Shown: positions 16,147 to 25,307 of the stretch, piece by piece | Numbering within the stretch: the first letter of the stretch is position 1 | How the letters are laid out: every line of letters begins with the position of its first letter | Assembly (NCBI GenBank): GCA_015709315.1 | Contig: JACCQI010000010.1 | Coordinates: 1-64,000, forward strand | Direction: 5' to 3' | DNA from: Desulfovibrionaceae bacterium | GTDB lineage: Bacteria; Desulfobacterota; Desulfovibrionia; Desulfovibrionales; Desulfovibrionaceae | Length of the DNA: 64,000 bases | The notes under the pieces: model-generated | Databases searched by the model: none | The model's input: only the letters and a program-made list of their open reading frames with translations | What the model was told of the DNA's origin: nothing | Position numbers and translations under genes: made by a program

Positions 16147-19100
16147 TTACGCCTTGCGGACGTTGACCATGAAGGCCTTGGTTTCAGGAATGCCGGTGTT
16201 CGGGTCACCGACGGACGGGGTCAGCAGGTTGGCGGAATCGCCTCCGTCCTTGGGCCATGTCCAGCCGAAGTGCCAGGGCAGGCCGACCTGATGGACGGTG
16301 GTTCCCTGGATGGAGAACGGCTTGAGCCGCTTGGTGACGATGGCCTTGCCCCACAGGGAGCCGCGCAGGGATTCGATCACGACCTTGTCGCCGCTGCCGA
16401 TGCCGCGCATTTCGGCCAGTTCGGGACTCATTTCCACGAAGACCTGCGGCTCGCATTCGGTCAGCCAGTCGCAGTTGCGGGTCATGAGGCCGGTCTGCCA
16501 GTGTTCGGTCACGCGATAGGTGGTGCCGATCAGGGGATACCTGGGATCGCACACGGCCTTTTTCTCGTCGTCGAACTTGATGGCCGTCGGGTTGTGCAGG
16601 GTCTTGGAGAACGGATGCTCCTTGACCGGGCATTCCAGCGGCTCGTAGTACTCGGGCAGCGGTCCGTCTGCACGGCCGGGGCCGAAGAGCTGGCCGAAGC
16701 CGTGCTTGCGCATGATGAATGCGTACTTGGAACCGGGAGCCCAGCCGCCGTCGGGCACGTCGCCGACCCACTTCTCGCCGTTCCAGGCGATGACCGCCTT
16801 TTTCGGGTTGTAGGGCTTGCCCTGAAGGTCCACGGAGGCGCGGTTGTACAGAATGCGGCGGTTGACGGGCCAGCACCAGGAGAAGTTCGGGAACAGCCCG
16901 ATATTCGCCTGCTCCGGGGTCTGGGCCAGGTCGCGCCGGGCGGCCATGTTGCCCTTTTCCGTGTAGGAGTTGCAGTACAGCCAGTTGCCGGAGGTCGTGG
17001 AACCGTCGGCCTGGAGGAAGGCGAAGCTGGGAACCAACTCGCCCTTCTTGTACATCTTGCCCTTGATTTCGATGTCGCGGGTGAAGCGGCCGTTGATCAA
17101 CTGGGCCGTCTTGTGCGGATCGAACACGCCGTTGGTGGCGATGGCGTCCCAGGTGAGCCTGGTGATGGGCTCGGGATACGCGCCGCCTTCCTTCTTGTAG
17201 AGGGACTGGATCTCATGCATCAGTTCGTAGATGAGATCGCCGTCCGGCTTTTGGTCGTTCGGGGCGTTCGGGCCCTTGTAGCGCCATTGCATCCAGCGGC
17301 CGGAGTTGGTGATGGAGCCTTCCTTTTCGATGGAGACCGCGCAGGGCAGGAAGAAGACCTCGGTCTTGATCTTGGTCGGATCCATGCCGGGACCTTCCCA
17401 GAACCAGCCGGTTTCATTCGGGAAGATGTTGACGTTGACCAGCCAGTCCAGCTTGGACAGGGCGTTTCTGGTCTTGTTGGAGTTGGCGCCCGAACAGGCG
17501 GGGTTCATGCCCCAGGCGAACAATCCCTTGAACATGCCCTCTTCCATCTTGTCGAACATGGGCAGCCAGGAGTAGATGCTGGCCGCGTTCTTGTCGAGCC
17601 TGGGCAGGTACTCGTACGACTTCGCCGGATCGTCATCCTGCCACATGGACTTGAGGAGGGAGGCGGAGTACTTCGGGTAGTTCTGCCACCAGTTGGCGGA
17701 CTTGGGATCGTTGGAATGCGGGGTGTACGCCTTGTTGTACGCCTCGAAGGAGTCGTCCTTGGCCGACGGTGTCTTGAGGTAGCCGGGCAGGATGTGGAAC
17801 AGCAGGCACTGGTCCGTGGATCCCTGGACGTTGGATTCGCCGCGCAGGGCGTTGACGCCGCCGCCGGCCACGCCGATGTTGCCGAGCAGCAGCTGGACCA
17901 TGGCCATGGTCCGGATGTACTGCACGCCCACGGTGTGCTGGGTCCAGCCCATGGCGTACATGATGGTGCCCGCCTTGGTGCCCGTGCCGGTGGCCGCATA
18001 GGTTTCGTACAGCCCGACCAGTTCCTTCTTGGACATGCCGGAGATGGCCATGACCTTGTCGAGGTCGTAGCGCGCGTAATGCTTCTTGAGCATCTGGTAC
18101 ACGCACCGCGGGTTCTTGAGGGTCGGGTCCTTTTTCGGGTTGCCGTCCGCATCCATGGCGAACGCCCAAGTGGACTTGTCGTAGCTTTTGGTCTTGGGAT
18201 CGTATCCCGAGAACAGACCGTCGTCGAAGGTGTACTTGTCGCCGAGGATGAAGGACGCGTTGGTGTAGTTGACCACGTAGTCCTTGAAGATCAAATCCTT
18301 GTCCAGGATGTACTTGATCATGCCGCCGAGCACCGCGATGTCGGAGCCGGAGCGCAGCGTCATGTGCATGTCGGCCTTGGCCGAGGTCCTGGTAAAGCGC
18401 GGGTCCACGTGGATCACGGTCGCGCCCTTTTCCTGCGCCCGCGTCACCCATTTGAAGGATATGGGATGGTTTTCGGCAGCGTTACTGCCCATTATGAGAA
18501 TGCAATCGGAGTTCTGGATGTCGGTCCAGTGATTGGTCATCGCGCCGCGTCCGAACGACTCTGCCAGAGCCGCAACAGTCGCGCTGTGTCAGATACGTGC
18601 CTGATGCTCTATATACACCAGGCCGAGGCTGCGGAGCATTGTCTGGTAGGCCCAGCACTCCTCGTTGTCCAGGGCGGCCGAACCGACGGAAGCGATGCCG
18701 TCGCAGCGGTTGACCACCTGGCCCTTGGCGTTCTTGACCGTGAAGGTTTCGTCACGCGTTTTCTTGACGTTGTGGGCGATCTTTTCCAAGGCCCAGGCCA
18801 GAGAGACCTTCTTGAATTCCTTGGAATAGGGCGCGCGGTACAGGACGGAATCCGGGCGGCGGTCGTTTTCGGCCAGCTGCCAGATGGATGCGCCCTTGGC
18901 GCACAGGGCGCCTTCGTTGATGGGATGATCAGGATCACCCTCGACGTTGACGGCCCGCATGTCCTTGAGGGACGTGTTGACGATCAAACCGCAACCCACC
19001 GCACAGTAACAGCAGATGGACGTGGTTTGCTTGCTCCACTTCGGGTTCAGCGCGGCCGCGTGGTCGGGCAGTTTGCCCGCCTTGGCGTTACGGGCGAACC

Positions 19101-19173
19101 CGAGCCCTCCGAATGCCGTGGCCGTGGCCGCGGCGGCGGAAAGCTTCAGAAAATCCCTTCGATTGGTGTGCAT
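16147..19173 (-). CDS. fdhA: Selenocysteine formate dehydrogenase alpha subunit
   Basis: A catalytic subunit of 1008 residues that oxidises formate (or reduces CO2) at a molybdopterin or tungstopterin site. The N terminus is a Tat signal (NRRDFLK near residue 4). A [4Fe-4S] motif CCYCAVGCG follows near residue 53. An in-frame TGA at 18589-18591 (codon 195) stands between EHQARI and HSATVAALAESFGRGAMTNH, exactly where known enzymes have selenocysteine in RVUHGPTV; a SECIS-like hairpin follows at once. Automated callers would split the gene here. GAGGAGG precedes the ATG. It is upstream of fdhB; fdhE and fdhD are nearby. Confidence 0.95.
18557..18580 (-). promoter_or_regulatory. SECIS element of fdhA
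   Basis: Starting 8 bases after the UGA, GACT pairs with AGTC and, inside it, TGC pairs with GCA around the apical loop GGCTCTG. Size, position and the G/U-rich loop resemble the bacterial SelB-binding hairpin of E. coli fdhF. This supports reading the UGA as selenocysteine. Confidence 0.7.
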
Positions 19174-19199
19174 TCAACCTCCTCTTGTTGCGTACGGGC

Positions 19200-19430
19200 T
19201 TATCGCCCGCGAATCTCGCGCCCCAGGGACACGAGCAGCTTGTAGCCGGTTGGCCGGGCGCATTCAGGGGTGGGCGGGACGGTTCCTTGGCAGTCACGAT
19301 GACGACGAGGTGTTGCCGGGACCATCATCCGCGCCGCCGCCAGAACGCCGTGCGTGTCGAATCCCAGCCCGCCGAAAGGCATGAGTTCCGTCACGGCCGC
19401 AGCCGCCGAATGTTTGGTGAAAAAGCGCAC
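19200..19430 (-). pseudogene. 76-codon ORF resembling a decayed fdhA N terminus
   Basis: From GTG 19430, preceded by GGGAGAGG, the frame reads VRFFTKHSAAAAVTE and then FGGLGFDTHGVLAAARM. This recalls the Tat signal region of FdhA proteins (RRDFLKLSAAAA...FGGLGF in the intact copy next door), but one arginine of the twin pair is missing. After about 40 residues no similarity remains, and it stops 27 bp before fdhA. I read it as the remnant of a second fdhA copy or of a partial duplication. A short translated leader peptide is the alternative. It lies between the operon promoter and fdhA. Confidence 0.4.
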
Positions 19431-19700
19431 TTGCGTACCTCTCCCGTTATTTCGGTTATCCCTTTTATGTACACATAGCGGGAAGGTTTCCAAGAAAACC
19501 GTCATAGGCTCGCTCTCGCACAGGCGAAAATGATGTCTTGTAGTATAACTAGTTGTTTTTAATGGAGTTCTTTTATGTCAAAATGGACATAAATTGTTAA
19601 CTTGATTATGTTTTGGCACTAAACTGGGGAAATTGGAGTGTGAAGGGGGCGTCCGGCATGCCGGACGCCCCCTTCATGTGGTCGGAGAGGTTGGGCCGGG
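19431..19700 (-). promoter_or_regulatory. fdhA upstream region with palindrome
   Basis: This AT-rich stretch holds a perfect 8-bp inverted repeat, TTTATGTC-N6-GACATAAA, at 19572-19593, a good candidate operator or promoter element for the fdh operon. At 19642-19675 there is a separate 34-bp perfect palindrome belonging to the 3' end of the transposase-like gene. No ORF is supported in between. Confidence 0.5.
19642..19675 (-). terminator. 34-bp perfect palindrome after transposase-like gene
   Basis: The arms (GAAGGGGGCGTCCGGCA and its exact complement) form a 17-bp perfect self-complementary sequence centred at 19658/19659. It lies 25 bases past the stop of the transposase-like gene. There is no T-run, so termination is only one possibility; it could also be the end signal of a mobile element. 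Confidence 0.5.
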
Positions 19701-20630
19701 TTATTCCGGCGTGGAGGGCACCAGGGCGCACAGATAGGCGGCCAGGATTTCGTTGAGAGGCTTGTCCCGGTTGTTGAAGCGGAACTCCAGCTCCTTCATG
19801 TAGAGCGGGAAGCGTTGGCAGGAGATGCCCCGGAATTTCTTGATTCGGGACTGGGCGAATTCCCAGAACGTGTCGCCCACGGCGTCGATGTGGGGCGGCT
19901 CGTCGTAGCGCCGGATGATCTCGTAGGGCAGCGAGTCGTTGCCGCAGAAGATGAGCGCCTGGTATTCCTTGTATCGGTCGGTGTACACCAGGTTTCCGGT
20001 GCGGATGAGCTTCAGGTGGAAGTTCATATGGAAGTGGAACAGGGTCTCGGCCTGGAATCCGGGCACCAGGTCCACGAAGACCAGGCCGTCGCGGCGCAGG
20101 ATGCCGTAGACCGGGATGGTGTCCATGCGCATCTCGCGCGGCCCGCCGGTCAGCCGGTTGCCCTTGATGTAGGAGTCCAGCCCCGTGGCCGGACTCAGGA
20201 GCTGGCGCGCGTCGATGGCATGGGCCAGGATGGCGAACCGGATGGCGGTCAGGGCCTTATATACTGTATTGTACGACAGCGAGAGCGTCTCCTTCATCTG
20301 GTGAACGGACTGCTCCTTGACGAACAGGCTGATCAGCCGCAGCCACTCGGACGGGGAAAGCGCGCCGGAATTGATCCACCGCCCGGAAAAGGGCTGGAAG
20401 GTGTATTTGCAGCCTGCGCAGCGCAACCGTTCGCCGGACAGCGTATAAACCTTGCGGTGGCCGCAGCGCGGACAGAAGGGGTCGCCCATGGGCCAGGTCA
20501 GGCCGAGCAGGTAGTCGCGCGCGGCCTTGTCGTCGTCAAGCAGGGCCTTGAAGCCGCCCGGCGCGGCCGGGGCGCAGTCCGCGGGTATGACGTGCGAATT
20601 GTGGAGGCGCTTGCGTTGCAAGGCGGGCAT
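19701..20630 (-). CDS. IS1595-type transposase homologue in the fdhE operon
   Basis: A 309-residue protein of the IS1595/ISXO2 type. A zinc ribbon lies at about 52-77 (CPRCGH...CAGCKYTF), then a helix-turn-helix, and a DDE-like region with GLDSYIKGN (about 150), VYTDRYKEY (about 217) and the C-terminal signature FRGISCQRF...EFRFNNRD. The ATG is only 13 bp after the fdhE stop and has a strong GGGGGT site, so it is expressed with fdhE. No inverted repeats bracketing the gene alone were found. It may be a resident transposase kept for another job, or a recent insertion that lost its ends. Confidence 0.75.
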   Translation of the reverse strand: MPALQRKRLHNSHVIPADCAPAAPGGFKALLDDDKAARDYLLGLTWPMGDPFCPRCGHRKVYTLSGERLRCAGCKYTFQPFSGRWINSGALSPSEWLRLISLFVKEQSVHQMKETLSLSYNTVYKALTAIRFAILAHAIDARQLLSPATGLDSYIKGNRLTGGPREMRMDTIPVYGILRRDGLVFVDLVPGFQAETLFHFHMNFHLKLIRTGNLVYTDRYKEYQALIFCGNDSLPYEIIRRYDEPPHIDAVGDTFWEFAQSRIKKFRGISCQRFPLYMKELEFRFNNRDKPLNEILAAYLCALVPSTPE

Positions 20631-20643
20631 AATACCCCCTGTT

Positions 20644-21513
20644 TTAGAATCCCCAGGCGGACAGTGTCGCCCGCTTGTATCCCTGGTTCGCGGCCACGTA
20701 GTCCAGCGCCAGGGAGTCCAAGTCGTCCAGGATGGGAACGGCCACCCGGTCCAGGTTGCGGAAATCGATGGTCTTGACGTAGGTCTTGCAGGTTTCGCAG
20801 ACGTCCACCCGGAACCCCGGCTCCTCGTCCACGGTGAAAAAGGTCAGCTTTTTCTGATCGTCCTCGCCGCAGATCGGGCAGGCCAGCCGCCTGATCCGGT
20901 ACTGGTGGCGGCAGAACGAGCAGGTGGCCTGCCGGAATCCCTCCTTGTTCTCCAGGGAGGAAATGAGCGGCAGCGAGCCGCAGATGGGACAGGTGCCCGA
21001 TTGCGTCACCTTCATGTCCGGCAGCTTTTCGGCAAGCTTACGGGCCACCGCCTCTATGGACGGATTCAGTGCGGCGAAGGCGAGGAAGGACAGCGTCCTC
21101 GGCGCTTCGGGCATGCGTTCGGCCCAAGGCGCGAAGAATTCGTGATCGTCTTCCAGAAATTTTCGGAACAGCACGTCGGGGCGCAGTTCTCCGGCATCGA
21201 GGGCTGCGCGGACCGCGGCCGCCCCGTCGGCCAGGGGGCCTCCCGCGTCCCTGAGCAGGGTGATCATCCTGTCCAGGAGGCTTTCGGCCTGGCGGGCGTC
21301 ATAGGGGAAGTTGCCGCGCCCGAGCAGCGGCACGCCCTGGAACACGGCTTCGGCCGGGGCGAGCTGGTTGTCGGCGGGCAGTTCGATCTCGGCCAGTTCG
21401 CGCATATCCAGATGAAGATGGGTCACCGTGTCCAGCAGGTCGATCAATTCACGGGAAATATAGGACTTGCCTCGCAGTTGGGCGAGTTTCTTGTCCAGTC
21501 GGGTTTTTTCCAT
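20644..21513 (-). CDS. fdhE: FdhE, formate dehydrogenase accessory protein
   Basis: A 289-residue FdhE-family protein. The C-terminal half carries four CXXC pairs (CPIC, CSFC, CPIC, CETC between about residues 172 and 250), which bind iron in a rubredoxin-like way. FdhE assists maturation of formate dehydrogenase before Tat export. It starts the operon that continues into the transposase homologue, and lies between fdhD and fdhAB in the same orientation. The 270 bp upstream are AT-rich and probably hold the promoter. Confidence 0.9.
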   Translation of the reverse strand: MEKTRLDKKLAQLRGKSYISRELIDLLDTVTHLHLDMRELAEIELPADNQLAPAEAVFQGVPLLGRGNFPYDARQAESLLDRMITLLRDAGGPLADGAAAVRAALDAGELRPDVLFRKFLEDDHEFFAPWAERMPEAPRTLSFLAFAALNPSIEAVARKLAEKLPDMKVTQSGTCPICGSLPLISSLENKEGFRQATCSFCRHQYRIRRLACPICGEDDQKKLTFFTVDEEPGFRVDVCETCKTYVKTIDFRNLDRVAVPILDDLDSLALDYVAANQGYKRATLSAWGF

Positions 21514-21782
21514 GGTCAGGTCCTTGTAGGTATTTCCTCGTCAAATGAAACCTATGACCGCGTGCGTATCTTGCCAAAGCTTTTACACTTGCTTAAGGTT
21601 TGGCACAATATGTAGTAACACGTTGAATTTATGGAATAATATTAGAAATTAATATGCCTAAAAAGACATAATGCAATTGAAAAATGTCGAAAAATATGAC
21701 TGTTTCAATAGGCGAAAGCCATACGATTTTTCCGGGTCTAGCCGGGGCTAGCCAGCCGAGGCGGGGTCGGAAGGGAGGGGGG
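21514..21782 (-). promoter_or_regulatory. fdhE upstream region
   Basis: This AT-rich spacer between fdhD and fdhE includes the half-site GACATAA near 21666, the same core as the palindrome upstream of fdhA. No gene is supported. There is no clear T-run terminator for fdhD. Confidence 0.35.
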
Positions 21783-22562
21783 TCAGAACCCGGTGATGCG
21801 GCCCGCGTCGTTGTACACCCAGAACCGATCATCCCGGGTGTTGCCGATCAGGGTGATGCCGGTCTTGCGGGCCAGCTCCACCGAGAAACTGGTGGCAACG
21901 GCCGTGGAGCAGAGCACCGGGATGCCGATGCGGACCACCTTGAGCAGGATTTCCGAGGCCACCCGGCCCGTGGTGACGATCATCTTGTCGTCCACGGAAA
22001 CGTCGTCCAGGAAGCACTGGCCGCAGATCATGTCGATGGCGTTGTGCCGCCCGATGTCCTCGCGGAAGAGCAGTATCTCCTCCGGGGTACACAGGGCGGA
22101 GTTGTGGCAGCCGCGCGTGGCCGAGTAGAGAGTGGAGCGTTCGTGCAGTTGCCGGGCCAGGGCCAGCACCTGCTCCGGCGCGACCTTGATGTCGCCTGTC
22201 AGCCGCCGCTTGGAGATGGTGGCCACGTTGCGGCCGAAATTGGTTCCCTTGCCGCAGCCGGAGGTGATGGACCGCTCCATGATCCGGCCCTTCCACGGGT
22301 CGTGGCAGGTCTCGACTTCGGCCACCAGGCGGTTCCCTTCCTCGCGCACGGAAATGTCAGTGATCTGATCGGGGGCGGACAGGAAGGCGTCGGATTTCAA
22401 AAAGCCTATGGCAAGATATTCCGGGTGCTTGGCCGTACACATCAGGGTAACGACCTCCCGGCCGTTGAGCATGATGGTCAACGGCACCTCGCGGATGGAG
22501 TGCACGGGCTTTCTGACGAAGCCTGAACGGTATTCGTGGATTTCGTGGTTCATGGAATCCAT
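21783..22562 (-). CDS. fdhD: FdhD, sulfur carrier for formate dehydrogenase
   Basis: A 259-residue FdhD-family protein needed to sulfurate the molybdenum cofactor of formate dehydrogenase. The family landmarks are present: FREDIGRHNAIDMICG (about 155-170), TTGRVASEI (about 190) and GITLIGNTR near the end. The catalytic cysteine region reads SGCGKGTNF, so the first Cys of the E. coli CxxC is kept and the second is replaced by Gly. I start it at ATG 22562 with AAGGGAG 5 bases upstream; a longer frame begins at 22592. It is separate from the fdhE operon but in the same direction. Confidence 0.9.
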   Translation of the reverse strand: MDSMNHEIHEYRSGFVRKPVHSIREVPLTIMLNGREVVTLMCTAKHPEYLAIGFLKSDAFLSAPDQITDISVREEGNRLVAEVETCHDPWKGRIMERSITSGCGKGTNFGRNVATISKRRLTGDIKVAPEQVLALARQLHERSTLYSATRGCHNSALCTPEEILLFREDIGRHNAIDMICGQCFLDDVSVDDKMIVTTGRVASEILLKVVRIGIPVLCSTAVATSFSVELARKTGITLIGNTRDDRFWVYNDAGRITGF

Positions 22563-22661
22563 GGCAGCTCCCTTTGGTCCCTCAATATGCATCCTTCATA
22601 CCGGACGCGGGAAAAGGGGGGCAAGCGCCGCCCATTTGCCCCGGCTCTTGCACTGGCGCGC

Positions 22662-23060
22662 CTACTTGGCCGGAACGGTGCGGCAGCGCGCCGCTTCCAT
22701 GATGCGGTCGGCCAGGACGTCCGCCCCGGCGGGCTTGTGGAACAGGTCGAAGGCTCCGGCCCGGAAGGACTCCAGGCAGCCTGTCCGACCGCCGGTGAGC
22801 ACGATGAACTCGATGGTCCGGGATTGGCGTTTGATGGCCTTGAGCAACTGCATGCCGTTCACGTCGGGCAGGCCCACGTCCAGCACCACCACGTCGAAAG
22901 GCTCGCTTTCGACCATGGCGAACGCCTCCCCGCCGTCGGCGGCGGTACGCACGGAAAATCCGCGCCGGGCAAGCCGTTTGCGCAACACGTTTGTGAAGTC
23001 GTAGTCGTCGTCCACCAGCAGGACACGGATGGCGTCGGCCTGTGTTCCGTTTCGGTGCAT
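22662..23060 (-). CDS. Single-domain response regulator (CheY-like)
   Basis: A 132-residue receiver domain with no output domain. The acidic pocket is LLVDDDYDF, the phospho-acceptor Asp lies in VVVLDVGLP (near 60), the switch Thr in IVLTGG (near 88), and the Lys in LFHKPA. No Shine-Dalgarno site is obvious before ATG 23060. It is transcribed toward fdhD, about 100 bp away, and is divergent from the next sensor kinase. Such stand-alone receivers usually act by protein contact. Confidence 0.82.
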   Translation of the reverse strand: MHRNGTQADAIRVLLVDDDYDFTNVLRKRLARRGFSVRTAADGGEAFAMVESEPFDVVVLDVGLPDVNGMQLLKAIKRQSRTIEFIVLTGGRTGCLESFRAGAFDLFHKPAGADVLADRIMEAARCRTVPAK

Positions 23061-23591
23061 GGGTTTTTTGTTACAATGTACATGCCAACCGGAGCGGAAG
23101 GGGATTTTTTTTTCACCTGGCCGGCCTCGGGGGGAGATGCCTGTTTATTCCATTAATACATTATGTTGCAAGGTGTGAGCCGCTGTTGGCAAGTACTGGC
23201 CGGACATGTTTTTTTGCCCTTGGATTTCATGAGCGGAAGCAGGTTGGGCACAAAGTGGGGCGTTTCGCCCCACTTTGTCCGAAAAAAAATAGGTCAAACC
23301 GTGCCAACCGGGGTTTTTTGTGATATTGAGAATACGGTACAAAAGGTGCCGGCGATACAAAATGTATCACTTCAAAGTGATTCATTCCGCGCCGGTTGCT
23401 TGCTTTGGGCTGATGAAGGGAGCGGGTGGTTTTGATCCATTGTTAAAAATATTCAATAAAATCAGTATGAATATCTGTTGTGGCCGCAATTCGAAACAGG
23501 CACATTTTTGCCCGGTATGGCACGCGGCTTGCTCATGGAGGAACGGTGGCCCTGCCGTCGCGGCGGTGCACGGCCCCGGCAGAGGAGCGGC
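23061..23591. promoter_or_regulatory. Divergent control region between receiver and sensor kinase
   Basis: This 530-bp low-GC region has no supported gene. It holds a perfect 13-bp hairpin at 23250-23278 (ACAAAGTGGGGCG, 3-base loop), a 16-bp palindrome ATCACTT-CA-AAGTGAT at 23366-23381, and two copies of TGCCAACCGG (near 23089 and 23301). These are candidate regulatory elements for the signalling island to the right. Confidence 0.45.
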
Positions 23592-25307
23592 ATGAAAAAG
23601 GGAAAAATATCATCATACGACAGGCTGACGCGCAATATCGCGCTGACGGTCATCACGGTTTCCCTGGCGCCGCTTATCCTGGTGGGCGGGGTCATCTTCG
23701 ATCAGTTCCGTTCCATATATGAAGAAAAGGTGTATTCGCATCTCTCCGAGGTGGTGGACAAGCACGCCACCAACATCGACGCCTTTCTCCGGGACAAGCT
23801 CTACGAGATCCAGTATCTGAACACCGCCTATTCGTACGAGCAGCTGACCTCGGCCGAGTTCCTGGACGAGACCCTGCGTGGCATGCAGCAGCAGTTCGGG
23901 CGTATTTTCGTCGACTTCGGCGTCATCGACGCCCATGGCCGCCAGGTGGCCTATGCCGGTCCCTTCAAGCTTTTGGGCGCGGATTATTCCAACGCGGACT
24001 GGTATCGCAAGTCCCGGGACCGGAATGCCTATGTGTCCGACGTGTTCGAGGGCCTCAGGCAGTCCCCGCATTTCATCATCACCATCAACAACGGCAAGGG
24101 CGAGCGGGCATGGACCCTGCGCGCCACCGTGGATTTCCTGGCCTTCAGCCACCTGGTGGAGAACATCCGCATCGGCAAGACCGGGTTCGCCTACATCCTG
24201 AACGACCAGGGCGTGTTTCAGACCAAGCCCCATGAGGACCAGGCCGAAAAGCTGGTGCTCACGCCCGGGAAGAGGATCGAGACCGCCGGGGCCGAGGGCG
24301 GCGTGACCATCCGCCACTCCGAGGGCAGCGACGGGGAAATCTACATCACGGTTTCCTCTCCGCTCAACGGGGGCAATTGGGAGCTGGTCTACCAGCAGAG
24401 CCTCGGGGATGCCTTTTCCGACATGATCCGCGCCGAATACGTGGTCCTGATCATCTTCGCGCTCGGCGGCCTGGGCATCGTGGCCATGGCCGTGCTTGTC
24501 TCCCGCAAGCTCGTGGGCCGCTGCCGGGCCATGGACAAGGAGTCCGAGCTGATGAACCGGCAGATGGTGGAAACGGGCAAGCTGGCCGCCATCGGCGAAC
24601 TGGCCGCGGGCATCGCGCACGAGATCAACAATCCCGTGGCCATCATGATCGAGGAGGCGGGCTGGGTCGGCGATCTCCTGAAGGACGAGGCCCCGCCCAT
24701 GCCGTCCAGGGGCGAGATCGACCGGGCGTTGAACCAGGTGGTCACCCAGGGCCGCCGCTGCAAGGACATCACACACAAGCTGTTGAGCTTCGCCCGCCAG
24801 ACCGATCCGCGCGTGACCGAGGTGTCGTTGCCCGCGCTCATCCGCGAGGTGGTGGAGCTGTCCATGCAGCCCGCCAAGTACGGCCACGTGGATTTTTCCC
24901 TCAATCTGGACCAGGACATGCCGCCGGTTGCCGCGTCCATGTCCGAGTTGCAGCAGGTCTTTCTCAACCTGGTCAATAATTCCATCCAGGCCATGGAGGC
25001 CGACGGCGGCGTCCTGACCCTCGGCTGCTCCCGGCAGGGAAACGACGCCGTGGTCACGGTGCAGGACACCGGCCCCGGCATTCCGGCGGCCAATCTGGGG
25101 CGGATCTTCGATCCCTTCTTCACCACCAAGCCGGTGGGCAAGGGGTCCGGGCTCGGCCTGTCCATATGTTTCGGAATCATCCACCAGATGGGTGGAGACA
25201 TAGAGGTGGAAAGCGCGGTGGGCGTGGGGACCAAGTTCACGGTTCGGCTGCCGTTCCCGCCGCCTGCCGATCAACAGGAAAGACAGCAGGAGATGTACCA
25301 TGACTGA
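23592..25307 (+). CDS. Sensor histidine kinase with extracytoplasmic Cache domain
   Basis: A 571-residue kinase. Transmembrane helix 1 (about 14-38) is followed by a large extracytoplasmic sensor of dCache type (about 40-285, with YSNADWYRKSRDRN and FAYILNDQG), then helix 2 (about 290-312). The HisKA box is GIAHEINNPVA (His near 370). The HATPase part has an N box NLVNNSIQAM and G boxes DTGPGIP and GKGSGLGL. I start at ATG 23592, with AGAGGAG upstream, rather than the long frame from 23478. It leads a run of kinase plus three receivers, and its end overlaps the first receiver by 8 bp. Confidence 0.9.
   Translation: MKKGKISSYDRLTRNIALTVITVSLAPLILVGGVIFDQFRSIYEEKVYSHLSEVVDKHATNIDAFLRDKLYEIQYLNTAYSYEQLTSAEFLDETLRGMQQQFGRIFVDFGVIDAHGRQVAYAGPFKLLGADYSNADWYRKSRDRNAYVSDVFEGLRQSPHFIITINNGKGERAWTLRATVDFLAFSHLVENIRIGKTGFAYILNDQGVFQTKPHEDQAEKLVLTPGKRIETAGAEGGVTIRHSEGSDGEIYITVSSPLNGGNWELVYQQSLGDAFSDMIRAEYVVLIIFALGGLGIVAMAVLVSRKLVGRCRAMDKESELMNRQMVETGKLAAIGELAAGIAHEINNPVAIMIEEAGWVGDLLKDEAPPMPSRGEIDRALNQVVTQGRRCKDITHKLLSFARQTDPRVTEVSLPALIREVVELSMQPAKYGHVDFSLNLDQDMPPVAASMSELQQVFLNLVNNSIQAMEADGGVLTLGCSRQGNDAVVTVQDTGPGIPAANLGRIFDPFFTTKPVGKGSGLGLSICFGIIHQMGGDIEVESAVGVGTKFTVRLPFPPPADQQERQQEMYHD

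Noticed and set aside
18541-18591. Frameshift or nonsense mutation splitting fdhA
   Set aside because: The stop is TGA at the known selenocysteine site, the frame is unbroken on both sides, and a SECIS-like stem follows.
15460-19245. A 1261-codon open frame on the plus strand opposite fdhA and fdhB
   Set aside because: It is the GC-driven mirror frame of the real formate dehydrogenase genes and has no family resemblance.
23499-23511. Sigma-54 promoter (GG...GC) before the sensor kinase
   Set aside because: The spacing between GG and GC is 9 bases instead of the required 10, and the rest of the consensus is poor.
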